DNA of 20,794 nucleotides, taken from positions 1 through 20,794 of the forward strand of contig CAJLYL010000023.1 in NCBI GenBank assembly GCA_905210855.1, in the 5' to 3' direction. Shown piece by piece: positions 1 through 7,822 of the stretch. The stretch comes from an uncultured Clostridia bacterium (lineage in GTDB: Bacteria; Bacillota; Clostridia; UMGS1810). The notes under the pieces were generated by a model that was given only the letters and a program-made list of their open reading frames with translations, made no database searches and was not told where the DNA came from. Each line of letters opens with the position of its first letter. Positions within the stretch are counted from its first letter, which is position 1. Position numbers and translations under genes: made by a program.

Positions 1-2974
1 CAACCGCAAGCGGCTGCATCATTTCCGCTCCGCTCGCGCCTATTGCAAGCGCCATGGGCAAAAACCCGAGGATAGATGTGAGCGATGTCATGAGGATAGG
101 CCTCATGCGCACGATTCCGGCGTTGATGAGCCTCTCGTCCAATCCCATTTCGGGGTTTTCCTTTTTGGAGGTATTAACAAAATCTATCAGCACAATTGCG
201 TTGTTTACTATGATACCTATGAGCATGAGTATGCCGATGAGCCCCACAACCGAGAGCGAGCTGCGCGTAACCGCAAGCGCAAGCACCACGCCGATGATTG
301 CCAGCGGCACCGTGAACAGTATGATAAACGGCTGAAGCAGATTTTCAAACTGTGCCGCCATAACCATGTACATGAGCAGTATGCCGAGAAGTATCGCAAT
401 AAGCAGTGATTTCATGGCATCTATCATGACATCATACGAACCGGCTGTGTCCATGGTGATGCCCTCGGGTATGCCCGATTCGTGAAGCTTCTTTTCAAAC
501 GCCGCCTTTGCGGTGCCCATGTCCGTGCCGTACAGTTTGCCGGTGAGGGTGATAACCCTCTTCTGGTCAACGCGCGTCAGGGTGGTGTAGCCCTGCTCCA
601 CGCTGACATCGGCAATGTCGGACAGCGACACCCACTGACCCGCGGGCGATTTTATCCTCAGCTCTTTTAGCTGATTGTAATCCTTGACATAGTTTTCGGG
701 GTATTTCAGATTTATATCGTACTCGCTTCCGCTGTCGGTGTAGCGCGAAACCGTGGTTCCGTCCAATGCATACTTGATAAGATTCGATACCGACGCGGTG
801 TTGAAGCCGTACATAGCCGCCCTGCCGGAATCCATGCGGACGCGCACCTCGGATTTGGTATCGGATAGCGACGTGTCCGTCTCGGATACGCCGTCAACCG
901 TCGAGAGCAGCTTTTCGGCATTGTCAATAAAGCTCTCGAGCTGTTCATCGTCGTTTCCGCTGAAACGGAACTGAACCTCGTTTGACGCCATGCTGCTCAT
1001 GCCCGTGCTTGAAGCCGACACGGCGATTTCCGCACCCGAAATGTTTTTGAGCATATCGCGGATATCCTGGCACACGTCGTCCGTGCTCTTTTTGCGCTTA
1101 TCGTTCAAGGTCACGGTGATTGTGGAGGTGTTCACTCCGGCGCCCATTATCGCCGAGGTTGCACCCTCCGAACCCACGCTTGAGAATATGGTGTTCACAT
1201 CACTGTCTTGTGCAATGATGTCCTCCACCTTTTTCGACATGGCATCCGTGTCCTCAAGCTTTGTCCCCTGCGGCAGCGTAACACTGACGGAGATTGTGCC
1301 CTCGTCACTGCTTGGCATGATTATCATGCCGAGCTGACCCAAAACTATTAGCGACACCACAAACAGCGCCATGACGCCGAGCACCGTCTTGCGCGTGTTG
1401 CGCAGCAGCACCGCAAGGGTACGCTTGTAGAGCGCATACATACGGCCGAGCAGTTTCTCAAAAGGCACAAGCACAAATGCGAGCTTATCGTTGCGCTTGT
1501 CGCCGTCCGTTATCTTTGATGTGAACATCGGTATGATGAGGAATGTGGTGAGCAGCGAAGCACACTGCGAGAAGATGATTGCAAACGCCAGCTGCTTAAA
1601 CATAATCGCCATCATGTTGTCTATAAAGAGTATCGGCACATACACAATGCAGGTGGTGAGCACCGAAGCGACCACCGCGCCGACAACCTCGCCCGCACCG
1701 CTCATTGCCGAGGTGCGCGCGTCCTCGCCCAGGCTTGTTTTGCGGCGGTAGATGTTCTCTATAACCACAACCGCGTTGTCAACCAGCATACCGACGCCGA
1801 GCGCCAATCCGCCGAGCGACACCACATTGAGCGTCATGCCCGAGAAATACATTCCTATAAACGTCGTCACAACCGATATCGGCATGGATATGCCGATTAC
1901 AAGAGAGGTTTTGACATTGCCCAGGAACAGCAGCAGCACGATAATCGCGAGCAGCGCGCCCGCCACGGCGTTGCTTGCCACGGAGTTTATGGAATCCTCT
2001 ATGTAGCTTGCCTGCTCCATCGTCATGTTGTACTTAAATTTCGGGTTGGCGGCGTTTAAGTCGTCAAGCGCCTTTGTGACGCCGTTTACCACGTCCACCG
2101 TGTTTGCGTCCGACTCCGCACTTATGGTAATCGACAGCGAGTTTTCGCCGTTGAGCCTTGCGTAAGTGGAGTTGTCCGAATATGTGTCGTCCACTCTCGC
2201 CACATCTTTGAGATAGAGCACCTGACCCATTGGGGTGTTTATCGGCACATTTTCTATATCCTTAATCTCGGAGAATTTGCCGAGGGTTCTCACCGACATA
2301 TTCTTGTTCATGCCCTCGGTAGTGCCCGACGGCAGATTGACGTTCTGCGCGGATATTGAGCCTACAATTGACGATACATCGAGATTGTAACCGTAAATCT
2401 TCTCGGGATCAACGGTTATCTCTATAATCCTGTCCTGCGCACCGATTACGTTGACCGACGCCACGCCGTCCACTGCCTCGAGCTTGCTCTTGAGGTTATC
2501 CTCCACGTACTGCTTTGTCTGAATAAGGTCGTAGCCCTCGTAGCTGACGCTCATCATGGCGGCGCTCATCATGGATGTGTCCAGTTTCATTACCATAGGG
2601 TCGTCGCACCCGTCCGGCAGATATGATTTTATGAGTTCTATTTTGTCCTTCATATCTGTCACGGCTTTGTCCATATCCGTGCCGGCGTGGTACGACACCA
2701 TCACCATTGAGCTGCCCTCGGACGACTGGCTTTGAATCGTGTCCACGCCCGAAACAGAGCTTATGGCGCTCTCTATATTTTTCGTCACAAGGTTTTCCAC
2801 CTCGGACGAACCCACATTTGAATACGATGTGTACACCAGTGCATATGTCATGTCCATGTCCGGCATCATCTCTATGGACAGCATAGACATTGAGTAGATG
2901 CCTATTACAAAAAATATGAGCACTACCATTGACACGGCAACCGGCCGTTTTACTGAAATTTCATGCAATTTCAT
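1..2974 (-). CDS. RND (HAE1-type) efflux pump, partial, C-terminus beyond window
   Basis: Inner-membrane proton-driven exporter of the AcrB/SwrC superfamily. I translated it from ATG at 2974; an open frame of 991 codons runs off the window start, so about 40-60 C-terminal residues are missing compared with the usual length of about 1030-1050. It begins with an MKLHEISVKRPVAVSMV-type N-terminus and first membrane helix. The TM4 relay segment reads VDNAVVVIENIY (D399, N400), so the first Asp of the AcrB pair is kept and the second is Asn. In TM10 the AcrB Lys position is Asn (VVNNAIVLIDF, N924/N925). To my recollection Firmicutes RND pumps often carry these changes. The start is supported by GGAGAC placed 6 bases upstream, overlapping the stop of the adaptor gene, from which it is separated by 10 bp. 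It is the last visible gene of the marR operon. The substrate is unknown. Confidence 0.93.
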   Translation of the reverse strand, partial: MKLHEISVKRPVAVSMVVLIFFVIGIYSMSMLSIEMMPDMDMTYALVYTSYSNVGSSEVENLVTKNIESAISSVSGVDTIQSQSSEGSSMVMVSYHAGTDMDKAVTDMKDKIELIKSYLPDGCDDPMVMKLDTSMMSAAMMSVSYEGYDLIQTKQYVEDNLKSKLEAVDGVASVNVIGAQDRIIEITVDPEKIYGYNLDVSSIVGSISAQNVNLPSGTTEGMNKNMSVRTLGKFSEIKDIENVPINTPMGQVLYLKDVARVDDTYSDNSTYARLNGENSLSITISAESDANTVDVVNGVTKALDDLNAANPKFKYNMTMEQASYIEDSINSVASNAVAGALLAIIVLLLFLGNVKTSLVIGISMPISVVTTFIGMYFSGMTLNVVSLGGLALGVGMLVDNAVVVIENIYRRKTSLGEDARTSAMSGAGEVVGAVVASVLTTCIVYVPILFIDNMMAIMFKQLAFAIIFSQCASLLTTFLIIPMFTSKITDGDKRNDKLAFVLVPFEKLLGRMYALYKRTLAVLLRNTRKTVLGVMALFVVSLIVLGQLGMIIMPSSDEGTISVSVTLPQGTKLEDTDAMSKKVEDIIAQDSDVNTIFSSVGSEGATSAIMGAGVNTSTITVTLNDKRKKSTDDVCQDIRDMLKNISGAEIAVSASSTGMSSMASNEVQFRFSGNDDEQLESFIDNAEKLLSTVDGVSETDTSLSDTKSEVRVRMDSGRAAMYGFNTASVSNLIKYALDGTTVSRYTDSGSEYDINLKYPENYVKDYNQLKELRIKSPAGQWVSLSDIADVSVEQGYTTLTRVDQKRVITLTGKLYGTDMGTAKAAFEKKLHESGIPEGITMDTAGSYDVMIDAMKSLLIAILLGILLMYMVMAAQFENLLQPFIILFTVPLAIIGVVLALAVTRSSLSVVGLIGILMLIGIIVNNAIVLIDFVNTSKKENPEMGLDERLINAGIVRMRPILMTSLTSILGFLPMALAIGASGAEMMQPLAV

Positions 2975-2984
2975 ATTTTGTCTC

Positions 2985-4313
2985 CTATTCCGTCACGATG
3001 TTTATTGCATTGTTCCTATCGGAAATATATTCCTTGCCGCTGACGATGACCTTGTCGCCCCGGTTTACACCCGAGATGACCTCTGCCGTCTCGTCGTTGG
3101 TTATGCCCAGGGTTACATCGCGGCGCACCGCCGTGTCACCCTCTGCCACATACACATAGTAGGAATCACCCTTCTGGAGGAGTGATGCCGTCGGCACGGT
3201 GATTGTGTCCGTCCCGCTCTGCGTAACGAGCACTATGTCAGCTATCATTCCGACTTTTATGTCGCCTGCGTCATTCGGCACGGACACACGCACCGAGAAC
3301 AGACCCGTCGCGGCATCCTTGACGGGATTAACCGCGGTGACAGTGCCGCCCACGGAATCTATACCGGCGCTCTTTATGCTCACGCTTGCCGCCGTGCCAA
3401 CGTCTATCATCTCTATGACAGCCTCGGTCACATTTATCTTTGCCTCAACCGTGGATGTGTTGGTTATGGTAAAAAGCCCTACTCCTTGAGCTGCCATCTG
3501 ACCTTTGCTTATGCTCTTGGAGGATATATATCCTGATATGGGCGCTTTTACGCTGCAATTATCCAGATTGTTGCGTGCAATGTCAAGCGCCGCTTTTGCC
3601 GACTCTATGCCGGAGACGGCGCTGCCTATGCCTGCCTCGGCAACGTCTATCGCCGCCTGTGCGTTTGCCGCGCTCTCGCCCGATACGACATTTTTCGTCA
3701 AGTCGTAGTTGGTCTGCGCGGAATTGAGACTGAGCTGTGCGTTTTCGTATGCCGTCTTGTAGGTGTTAAATTCCGTCTCGCTTATCGCGCCCATGTCATA
3801 GAGGGTCTTTTGCTTGTTGTAGTTGTCGAGCGCGTTGTCATAAGCTATTTTTGCGGAGTTAAGCGCCGTCTCCAACTGGGAGAGAGTCTGCGCGTTGCTG
3901 CCGCCCGTCACGCTGTTGTAGCCTGCCTCGGCACTGCGTTTTGACGCCTCGGCGCTTTTCTTTGCCGAGAGTGCGCTGTTGTATGCCGCCAGTGCCTGGT
4001 TGTACGCCAGCTGATACGAAGTTGTGTCTATGGTCATGAGCACAGATCCTGCCTTTACAAAATCGCCCTCTTTCACATTGACCGACTTTGCCTCGCCGGA
4101 CACCTTGCCGGACACCACGGTGCTCTCCGCCGCGGTTATCTCGCCGGTGTATGACGCTGTGGCGTTTATGTCGCCCATGCCGACTTCATACACCGTGACA
4201 TTTGTTGCGTCCGACTGTTCCTGTACTTCGTCTTTGTCCTTTTTGCCGCAGGCAGATGCCGTCAGAGCAACAACCGCCGCCATGAGCACTGCCGAAATTT
4301 TTTTAATATTCAT
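2985..4313 (-). CDS. RND efflux adaptor (HlyD/membrane fusion protein family), lipoprotein
   Basis: 442-residue periplasmic-adaptor-type subunit that would couple the RND pump to the TolC-like partner. The N-terminus MNIKKISAVLMAAVVALTA leads to a lipobox-like ASAC with Cys22, followed by charged residues (GKKDKDE), so a lipid anchor is likely. Next come the first half of a lipoyl/barrel-sandwich domain (about 40-85), a long Ala/Ser/Tyr-rich helical hairpin of repeated 'A-Y-N-A' character (about 85-245), the second lipoyl half (CSVKAPISGYI, about 255-280), then beta-barrel and membrane-proximal domains ending VIVSGKEYISDR. GGGAGG sits 7 bases before the ATG. The gene lies 11 bp after the TolC-like gene and 10 bp before the pump, so all are probably one transcript. 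It cannot be told apart from ABC-type (MacA-like) adaptors by sequence alone, but the adjacent RND gene settles the pairing. Confidence 0.92.
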   Translation of the reverse strand: MNIKKISAVLMAAVVALTASACGKKDKDEVQEQSDATNVTVYEVGMGDINATASYTGEITAAESTVVSGKVSGEAKSVNVKEGDFVKAGSVLMTIDTTSYQLAYNQALAAYNSALSAKKSAEASKRSAEAGYNSVTGGSNAQTLSQLETALNSAKIAYDNALDNYNKQKTLYDMGAISETEFNTYKTAYENAQLSLNSAQTNYDLTKNVVSGESAANAQAAIDVAEAGIGSAVSGIESAKAALDIARNNLDNCSVKAPISGYISSKSISKGQMAAQGVGLFTITNTSTVEAKINVTEAVIEMIDVGTAASVSIKSAGIDSVGGTVTAVNPVKDAATGLFSVRVSVPNDAGDIKVGMIADIVLVTQSGTDTITVPTASLLQKGDSYYVYVAEGDTAVRRDVTLGITNDETAEVISGVNRGDKVIVSGKEYISDRNNAINIVTE

Positions 4314-4324
4314 CTTGTCCTCCC

Positions 4325-5437
4325 TTACTGCTGCAAGCCTATTGAAATTTCATACCCGTATTTTTCGTATGCCAGCTTATATGTCAGCTTGGCATTTTCA
4401 AGCTTTATCTGCGCGCTGAGATAATTGTTCAGAGATGTTGTCAGGTCGCTGTTGGTTATCATGCCGTTGTCGAATTTCACCTTGTTTATATCGTATGTGC
4501 GCTTGGTTATGTCGGCGCTGCGCTCCGCGTTGTCCAGCGAATCCGCCGCGGCGAGCACACTGTTGTAAGTGCTGCGCACCGACAGGGCAATCAGCTTTTT
4601 GTTGTTGGTGTAGCTGTATTCTTTCGATACCAGGTCGCTGTATGCCGTCTGGTACTTTGCGCTGCTTGCGGTGAGCGGCTTGGTGTAGTCAAAATACTTC
4701 TGCGCAAGCTCATAGTTTGCCTTGAGCGACGCCACATCGTACCGCGTGTCCATAGCTTTGGCTATGTCGGAATCTATGTCCGCCGTGAATTCTTCGCAGT
4801 CTATGCTGTCCGTCAGTACAAAATCGCAGTCCTTGCCGTCAAGCCCGAGCTTGATTTTGAGGTTCTCCCTCGCTATGCCGCGTTGGCGTTCATAATCACG
4901 CAGGGTGCTCTCGCAGCTGCTCACGCTCAGCGAAGCGTTGTCAAGGTCGAGCTGCGCAATCATGCCGAGTTCAAAACGCTTGTTCACGTTTTCAAAATTC
5001 TCCTGCGCCAGGTTGTATGCCTTTTGCGCCGCGTCGCACAGCGAATTCGCTATCTTGTACTGATAGTAGCTCTGCGTGACGTCATATGCCACGGACGAGC
5101 TTATCTGTTCGCGTTTTTTGGTGTTCAGCTCCATGAGTTTTTTGTACATATCCACATAGTAGCCCTCTTTTATGTACATGGTATCGTAGCTCGACGCATA
5201 CACTTTCATTCTTTTGTAGTCGCTTTTTGTATTTATCGCCGCGCTCAGATTGTACCGGTTGCTTTTCTGCTCCGCGTCGCACGCCTCAAGCTGAGGGTTA
5301 TCCGTCATGGCAGTGTTTATCGCCTGCTCCAGAGTAAAGGTGTATGTCTCGCTGCCGTCGGCATATGCCGCAGCCGAGGCAAAGACTGTTGCCGCACACA
5401 GAAATGCCGATACGGCTTTCTTAGCTGTTTTATTCAT
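4325..5437 (-). CDS. TolC-family (OEP) efflux protein, apparently lacking beta-barrel segments
   Basis: 370-residue secreted protein with a signal peptide (MNKTAKKAVSAFLCAATVFASAAAYA). The OEP family is recognisable from its two repeats: the N-terminal FTLEQAINTAMTDNPQLEA helix; a central YYQYKIANSLCDAAQKAYNLAQENFENVNKRFELGMIAQLDL helix with its F-x-x-G turn; and a second copy, ITKRTYDINKVKFDNGMITNSDL. TolC relatives usually have 430-490 residues. The stretches where each repeat normally inserts two outer-membrane beta strands (about residues 70-95 and 245-270 here) are very short and polar, without the aromatic alternating pattern. It may therefore form only the alpha-helical conduit, perhaps across a thick wall. 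Its ATG overlaps the marR end by 8 bp, and GGAGGA lies within the marR coding end. Family call is firm; function in a monoderm is unknown. Confidence 0.85.
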   Translation of the reverse strand: MNKTAKKAVSAFLCAATVFASAAAYADGSETYTFTLEQAINTAMTDNPQLEACDAEQKSNRYNLSAAINTKSDYKRMKVYASSYDTMYIKEGYYVDMYKKLMELNTKKREQISSSVAYDVTQSYYQYKIANSLCDAAQKAYNLAQENFENVNKRFELGMIAQLDLDNASLSVSSCESTLRDYERQRGIARENLKIKLGLDGKDCDFVLTDSIDCEEFTADIDSDIAKAMDTRYDVASLKANYELAQKYFDYTKPLTASSAKYQTAYSDLVSKEYSYTNNKKLIALSVRSTYNSVLAAADSLDNAERSADITKRTYDINKVKFDNGMITNSDLTTSLNNYLSAQIKLENAKLTYKLAYEKYGYEISIGLQQ

Positions 5438-5888
5438 TTTCTTCCTCCATAACTTTGTTTACATAGTCCACACATATATTGTCGAATTTCTCAAGCAAGT
5501 CTGCAAGCGTCTGCTGCTCGCATGATGTCATCTTTTCGTTGAGGGTCTGCACAAAACTGTCCACATGGGCGCGCGCTTTGAGATAGTAGCCGCAGAGAAA
5601 TTCCGTCGGTTCCACCACCTTGAAGCGTTTGTCGGCGGTGTCCTGCCGCGTCATAAGAAGTCCCTTGCCCTCGAGCCGCTGCACAAAGCCGTTTATCGTG
5701 GCATGGCTCAGCCCGAATTCTGTCTCAATGTCCTTTTGGGTCACCTTTCTGTCCATGTTGTCAAACAAATAATGCAAAATCTCCACCTGTCCGAATGTAA
5801 GGTCGATTTTTGACATTGCCTGCGCCGAACATTTTTTCATCCGTTTTGATGAGCGGATAAATCTATCCATCAATTCAGCCGCCTGCAT
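5430..5888 (-). CDS. MarR-family transcriptional regulator of the efflux operon
   Basis: 152-residue winged helix-turn-helix regulator. Helices QVEILHYLFDN, VTQKDIETEFGLSHATINGFVQRLEGKGLL (about 50-80, HTH with recognition helix) and the wing (TRQDTADKRFKVVEPTE) match MarR. The helical N- and C-termini (ending VDYVNKVMEEENE) would form the dimer interface. MarR proteins usually repress their own operon and release DNA on binding phenolic or lipophilic ligands. The start at 5888 is backed by GAGGTGAG ending 6 bases upstream. First gene of the operon; its stop overlaps the next gene by 8 bp, so the two are translationally coupled. The promoter just upstream carries an inverted repeat over the -10, consistent with autorepression. 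Ligand unknown. Confidence 0.92.
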   Translation of the reverse strand: MQAAELMDRFIRSSKRMKKCSAQAMSKIDLTFGQVEILHYLFDNMDRKVTQKDIETEFGLSHATINGFVQRLEGKGLLMTRQDTADKRFKVVEPTEFLCGYYLKARAHVDSFVQTLNEKMTSCEQQTLADLLEKFDNICVDYVNKVMEEENE

Positions 5889-5907
5889 TTTAACTCACCT
5901 CGCAAAT

Positions 5908-5929
5908 AATATGTCGTATGCTACATATT
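5908..5929. promoter_or_regulatory. Candidate MarR operator (inverted repeat)
   Basis: Perfect 7-bp arms AATATGT (5908-5914) and ACATATT (5923-5929) separated by 8 bp, with partial symmetry inside the spacer. The size matches MarR-type sites of about 20 bp. It overlaps the -10 of the marR promoter and the expected transcription start, so binding there would block transcription. Binding by this MarR is inferred. Confidence 0.6.
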
Positions 5930-5955
5930 TTATACTCAAAACTATAAAATGTCAA
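5927..5955 (-). promoter_or_regulatory. Sigma-A promoter of the marR-efflux operon
   Basis: On the minus strand TTGACA (5955-5950) is followed after 17 bp by TAAAAT (5932-5927). This is a perfect -35 with a near-consensus -10. Transcription would start near 5920, about 30 nt before the marR ATG. Confidence 0.75.
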
Positions 5956-6013
5956 TGTAAAACCATAACAAAATTATATTTTGTGCCGGAGTATTTATGT
6001 GCAATTTTTAAGC

Positions 6014-6036
6014 AGACTTGCTTTTTGCAAGTTTTT
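6014..6036 (+). terminator. Terminator-like hairpin upstream of the SLH-barrel gene
   Basis: ACTTGC (6016-6021), TTTTT loop, GCAAGT (6027-6032), followed by a T-rich run to about 6045. It has intrinsic-terminator form for the plus strand, yet no plus-strand gene lies upstream in the divergent gap. It could stop antisense transcription coming through the marR operon. The stem is short and stability is modest. Confidence 0.4.
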
Positions 6037-6050
6037 GTTTGTTTTATTGA

Positions 6051-6091
6051 TTGATTCGGGCAGTGATGTATGATATAATGTCGTAAAGGAG
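6051..6091 (+). promoter_or_regulatory. Sigma-A promoter and RBS of the barrel/ECF locus
   Basis: TTGATT (6051-6056), 17-bp spacer, then TATAAT (6074-6079) preceded by an extended -10 TGA. Transcription should start near 6086, which puts the Shine-Dalgarno AAAGGAG (6085-6091) almost at the 5' end of the mRNA. The leader is about 15 nt, leaving no room for a riboswitch. Confidence 0.75.
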
Positions 6092-6100
6092 AAAAGACAA

Positions 6101-7624
6101 ATGAAAAAAATTCTTTCTGTAACCATAGCAATAATAATCACCCTGACCGCCGCAGCGGCACACCCTGCCGCCGACACCGCGGCATACCTCACCAAAACCG
6201 TTGCCGAGCCGACCGTCGCATCAGTCGGCGGCGAATGGACGGTCATTGCCCTGGCGCGCGGCGGCGCGGACACAAGCGACGGCTATTTTCAAAAATACTA
6301 TGCCAACGTGCAGTCATATGTACGAGAGAAAGACGGAGTTCTGCACACAAAAAAATACACCGAGTATTCACGCGTAATCCTTGCGCTCACTGCCATAGGC
6401 AAGGACGCGGGAAACATCTGCGGCTATGACCTCACCGCGCCCCTGCTTGACTTTGACAAGACGGTTTGGCAGGGCATAAACGGCGCAATATGGGCGCTGA
6501 TTGCCCTTGATTGCGGAAATTTCGGCACGGACGAGATAAAAAACGCCTACACAGAGCACATACTCAGCCGCCAAAACGCGGACGGCGGCTGGGCGCTCAC
6601 CGAAACCACGGCGGAATCCGACGCGGACATCACCGCAATGGCGCTCTGCGCCCTGGCAAAGCACCGCGCAAAACCCGAGGTGCAATCCGCTGTTGACGGT
6701 GCGCTGCTCTTTCTGTCACAGGCGCAGTGCGCGGACGGCGGCTACACCGCTTACGGAGTTGAAACATCGGAGAGTGCGGCGCAGGTGCTCACGGCACTGT
6801 CGGCTCTCGGCATATCTTATGAAGATTCGCGATTTGTAAAGGGCGGCAAAACCGTGGTTGACAGCATAAATTCATTCAAAAATGCGGACGGCAGCTTTTC
6901 GCACACGGACGTCTCAGACCTTATGGCAACGGAGCAGTGCTGTTATGCTCTTGTTGCGGCGGACAGGCTGAAAAGCGGCAAAACCGCCCTGTTTGACATG
7001 AGCGATGCGGCGGCAGAAAATGCGCCCGTGCAAGAGGGCGCGGCAAATCTGCCGCAGATAAAATATCCCGACAGAACCTTTGCCGACATAAACGGACACA
7101 AGGCTCAGGCGGCGATAGAGGATCTGGCGCGCAGGGGAATCATCAACGGAATGACGGACGACAGCTTTGCCCCCGATGACACCATGACGAGGGCGGAGTT
7201 TGCGGCGATAACAGTGAGGGCGCTCTCCCTGCCGCTCGGCACGGAGACGGCTTTTGCGGACGTTGCCCCCGGCGACTGGCATTTCGGCTATGTGGGCGCG
7301 GCGCACAAGGCCGGCATAATAAACGGAGTGTCCGACGCGGAGTTTGACCCCGACGGCACCGTAACCGTAGAACAGGCGGCGGCAATGATGTGCAGAGCCG
7401 CGCGGCTGCTCGGCATGGAAAACACGCTGAATGATGAGGCGGTGCGCGGCATTCTTGCGGAGTTTGACGATTACACAGCCGTGTCCGGCTGGGCGGGAGA
7501 GAGCGTGGCATTCTGCTATTCTGCCGGCATATGCGACCGCAGCGAGATGAACATACGGCCGCAGGACGCGATTAAAAGATACGAAGTGGCGCAGATGATA
7601 TATAACACATTGAATAATAAATAA
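6101..7624 (+). CDS. Secreted alpha/alpha-barrel (transcobalamin/prenyltransferase-like) protein with three SLH repeats
   Basis: 507 residues. Signal peptide about 1-25 (MKKILSVTIAIIITLTAAAA). Residues about 40-305 form an alpha-helical repeat domain of the prenyltransferase/squalene cyclase-like superfamily. Recurrent turn motifs include QNADGGWAL, QCADGGYTAYG and NADGSFSH, each followed by a helix such as DADITAMALCALAKH or SAAQVLTALSALG. The same (alpha/alpha)6 fold forms the N-terminal domain of animal intrinsic factor and transcobalamin. Three SLH repeats follow at about 324-376, 384-440 and 450-505 (FADINGHKAQAAIEDLARRGIING... and similar), which would anchor it to cell-wall polymer. 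No cyclase DxDD motif is visible, so ligand binding is more likely than catalysis. The next genes encode a DUF4430 protein and an ECF importer. Role in surface capture of a cobalamin-like ligand is inferred. Confidence 0.85.
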   Translation: MKKILSVTIAIIITLTAAAAHPAADTAAYLTKTVAEPTVASVGGEWTVIALARGGADTSDGYFQKYYANVQSYVREKDGVLHTKKYTEYSRVILALTAIGKDAGNICGYDLTAPLLDFDKTVWQGINGAIWALIALDCGNFGTDEIKNAYTEHILSRQNADGGWALTETTAESDADITAMALCALAKHRAKPEVQSAVDGALLFLSQAQCADGGYTAYGVETSESAAQVLTALSALGISYEDSRFVKGGKTVVDSINSFKNADGSFSHTDVSDLMATEQCCYALVAADRLKSGKTALFDMSDAAAENAPVQEGAANLPQIKYPDRTFADINGHKAQAAIEDLARRGIINGMTDDSFAPDDTMTRAEFAAITVRALSLPLGTETAFADVAPGDWHFGYVGAAHKAGIINGVSDAEFDPDGTVTVEQAAAMMCRAARLLGMENTLNDEAVRGILAEFDDYTAVSGWAGESVAFCYSAGICDRSEMNIRPQDAIKRYEVAQMIYNTLNNK

Positions 7625-7671
7625 TTGTATTGTGCACTTGTACATTGTCTCGGGGTATATATTGTGTTTTT

Positions 7672-7737
7672 TATTCTCAGACGACGAGTTCAGTGCTACT
7701 GCACTGCCGTCCGAGGAGTCAATAATAAAAAATACAT
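7672..7737 (+). other. Structured intergenic element of unknown function
   Basis: The 198-bp gap before the DUF4430 gene contains nested inverted repeats: CAGTGC (7691-7696)/GCACTG (7701-7706) around a TACT loop; outer GACG/CGTC and CTC/GAG pairs; and an outermost TTTTTTATT paired with an A-rich AATAAAAAA near 7727-7735. No U-run follows outside the pairing, so it is a poor terminator. It does not match a cobalamin riboswitch (no GCCACTG box). A smaller hairpin, GGAACGG/CC(T)GTTCC at 7783-7803, ends just before the DUF4430 RBS. I found no convincing promoter in this gap. Confidence 0.4.
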
Positions 7738-7822
7738 ACACAGACGGCACAAATTTTATGTTAATTTCGTTTGTATACACAGGGAACGGTTCACACCTGT
7801 TCCGAAAAAGGAGTACCAAACC

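Noticed and set aside
4883..5452. Plus-strand open frame (189 codons)
   Set aside because: Antisense to the TolC-like gene; His/Arg/Cys-rich shadow translation.
7625..7822. In-frame upstream extension of the DUF4430 ORF from a TTG
   Set aside because: The 66 codons give Arg/Cys/Tyr-rich sequence without family resemblance and there is no RBS at the TTG; ATG 7823 has a good RBS and a signal anchor.
7625..7822. Cobalamin riboswitch before the DUF4430/ECF genes
   Set aside because: Looked for because of the transcobalamin-like context; no GCCACTG box or matching core was found here or before 6101.
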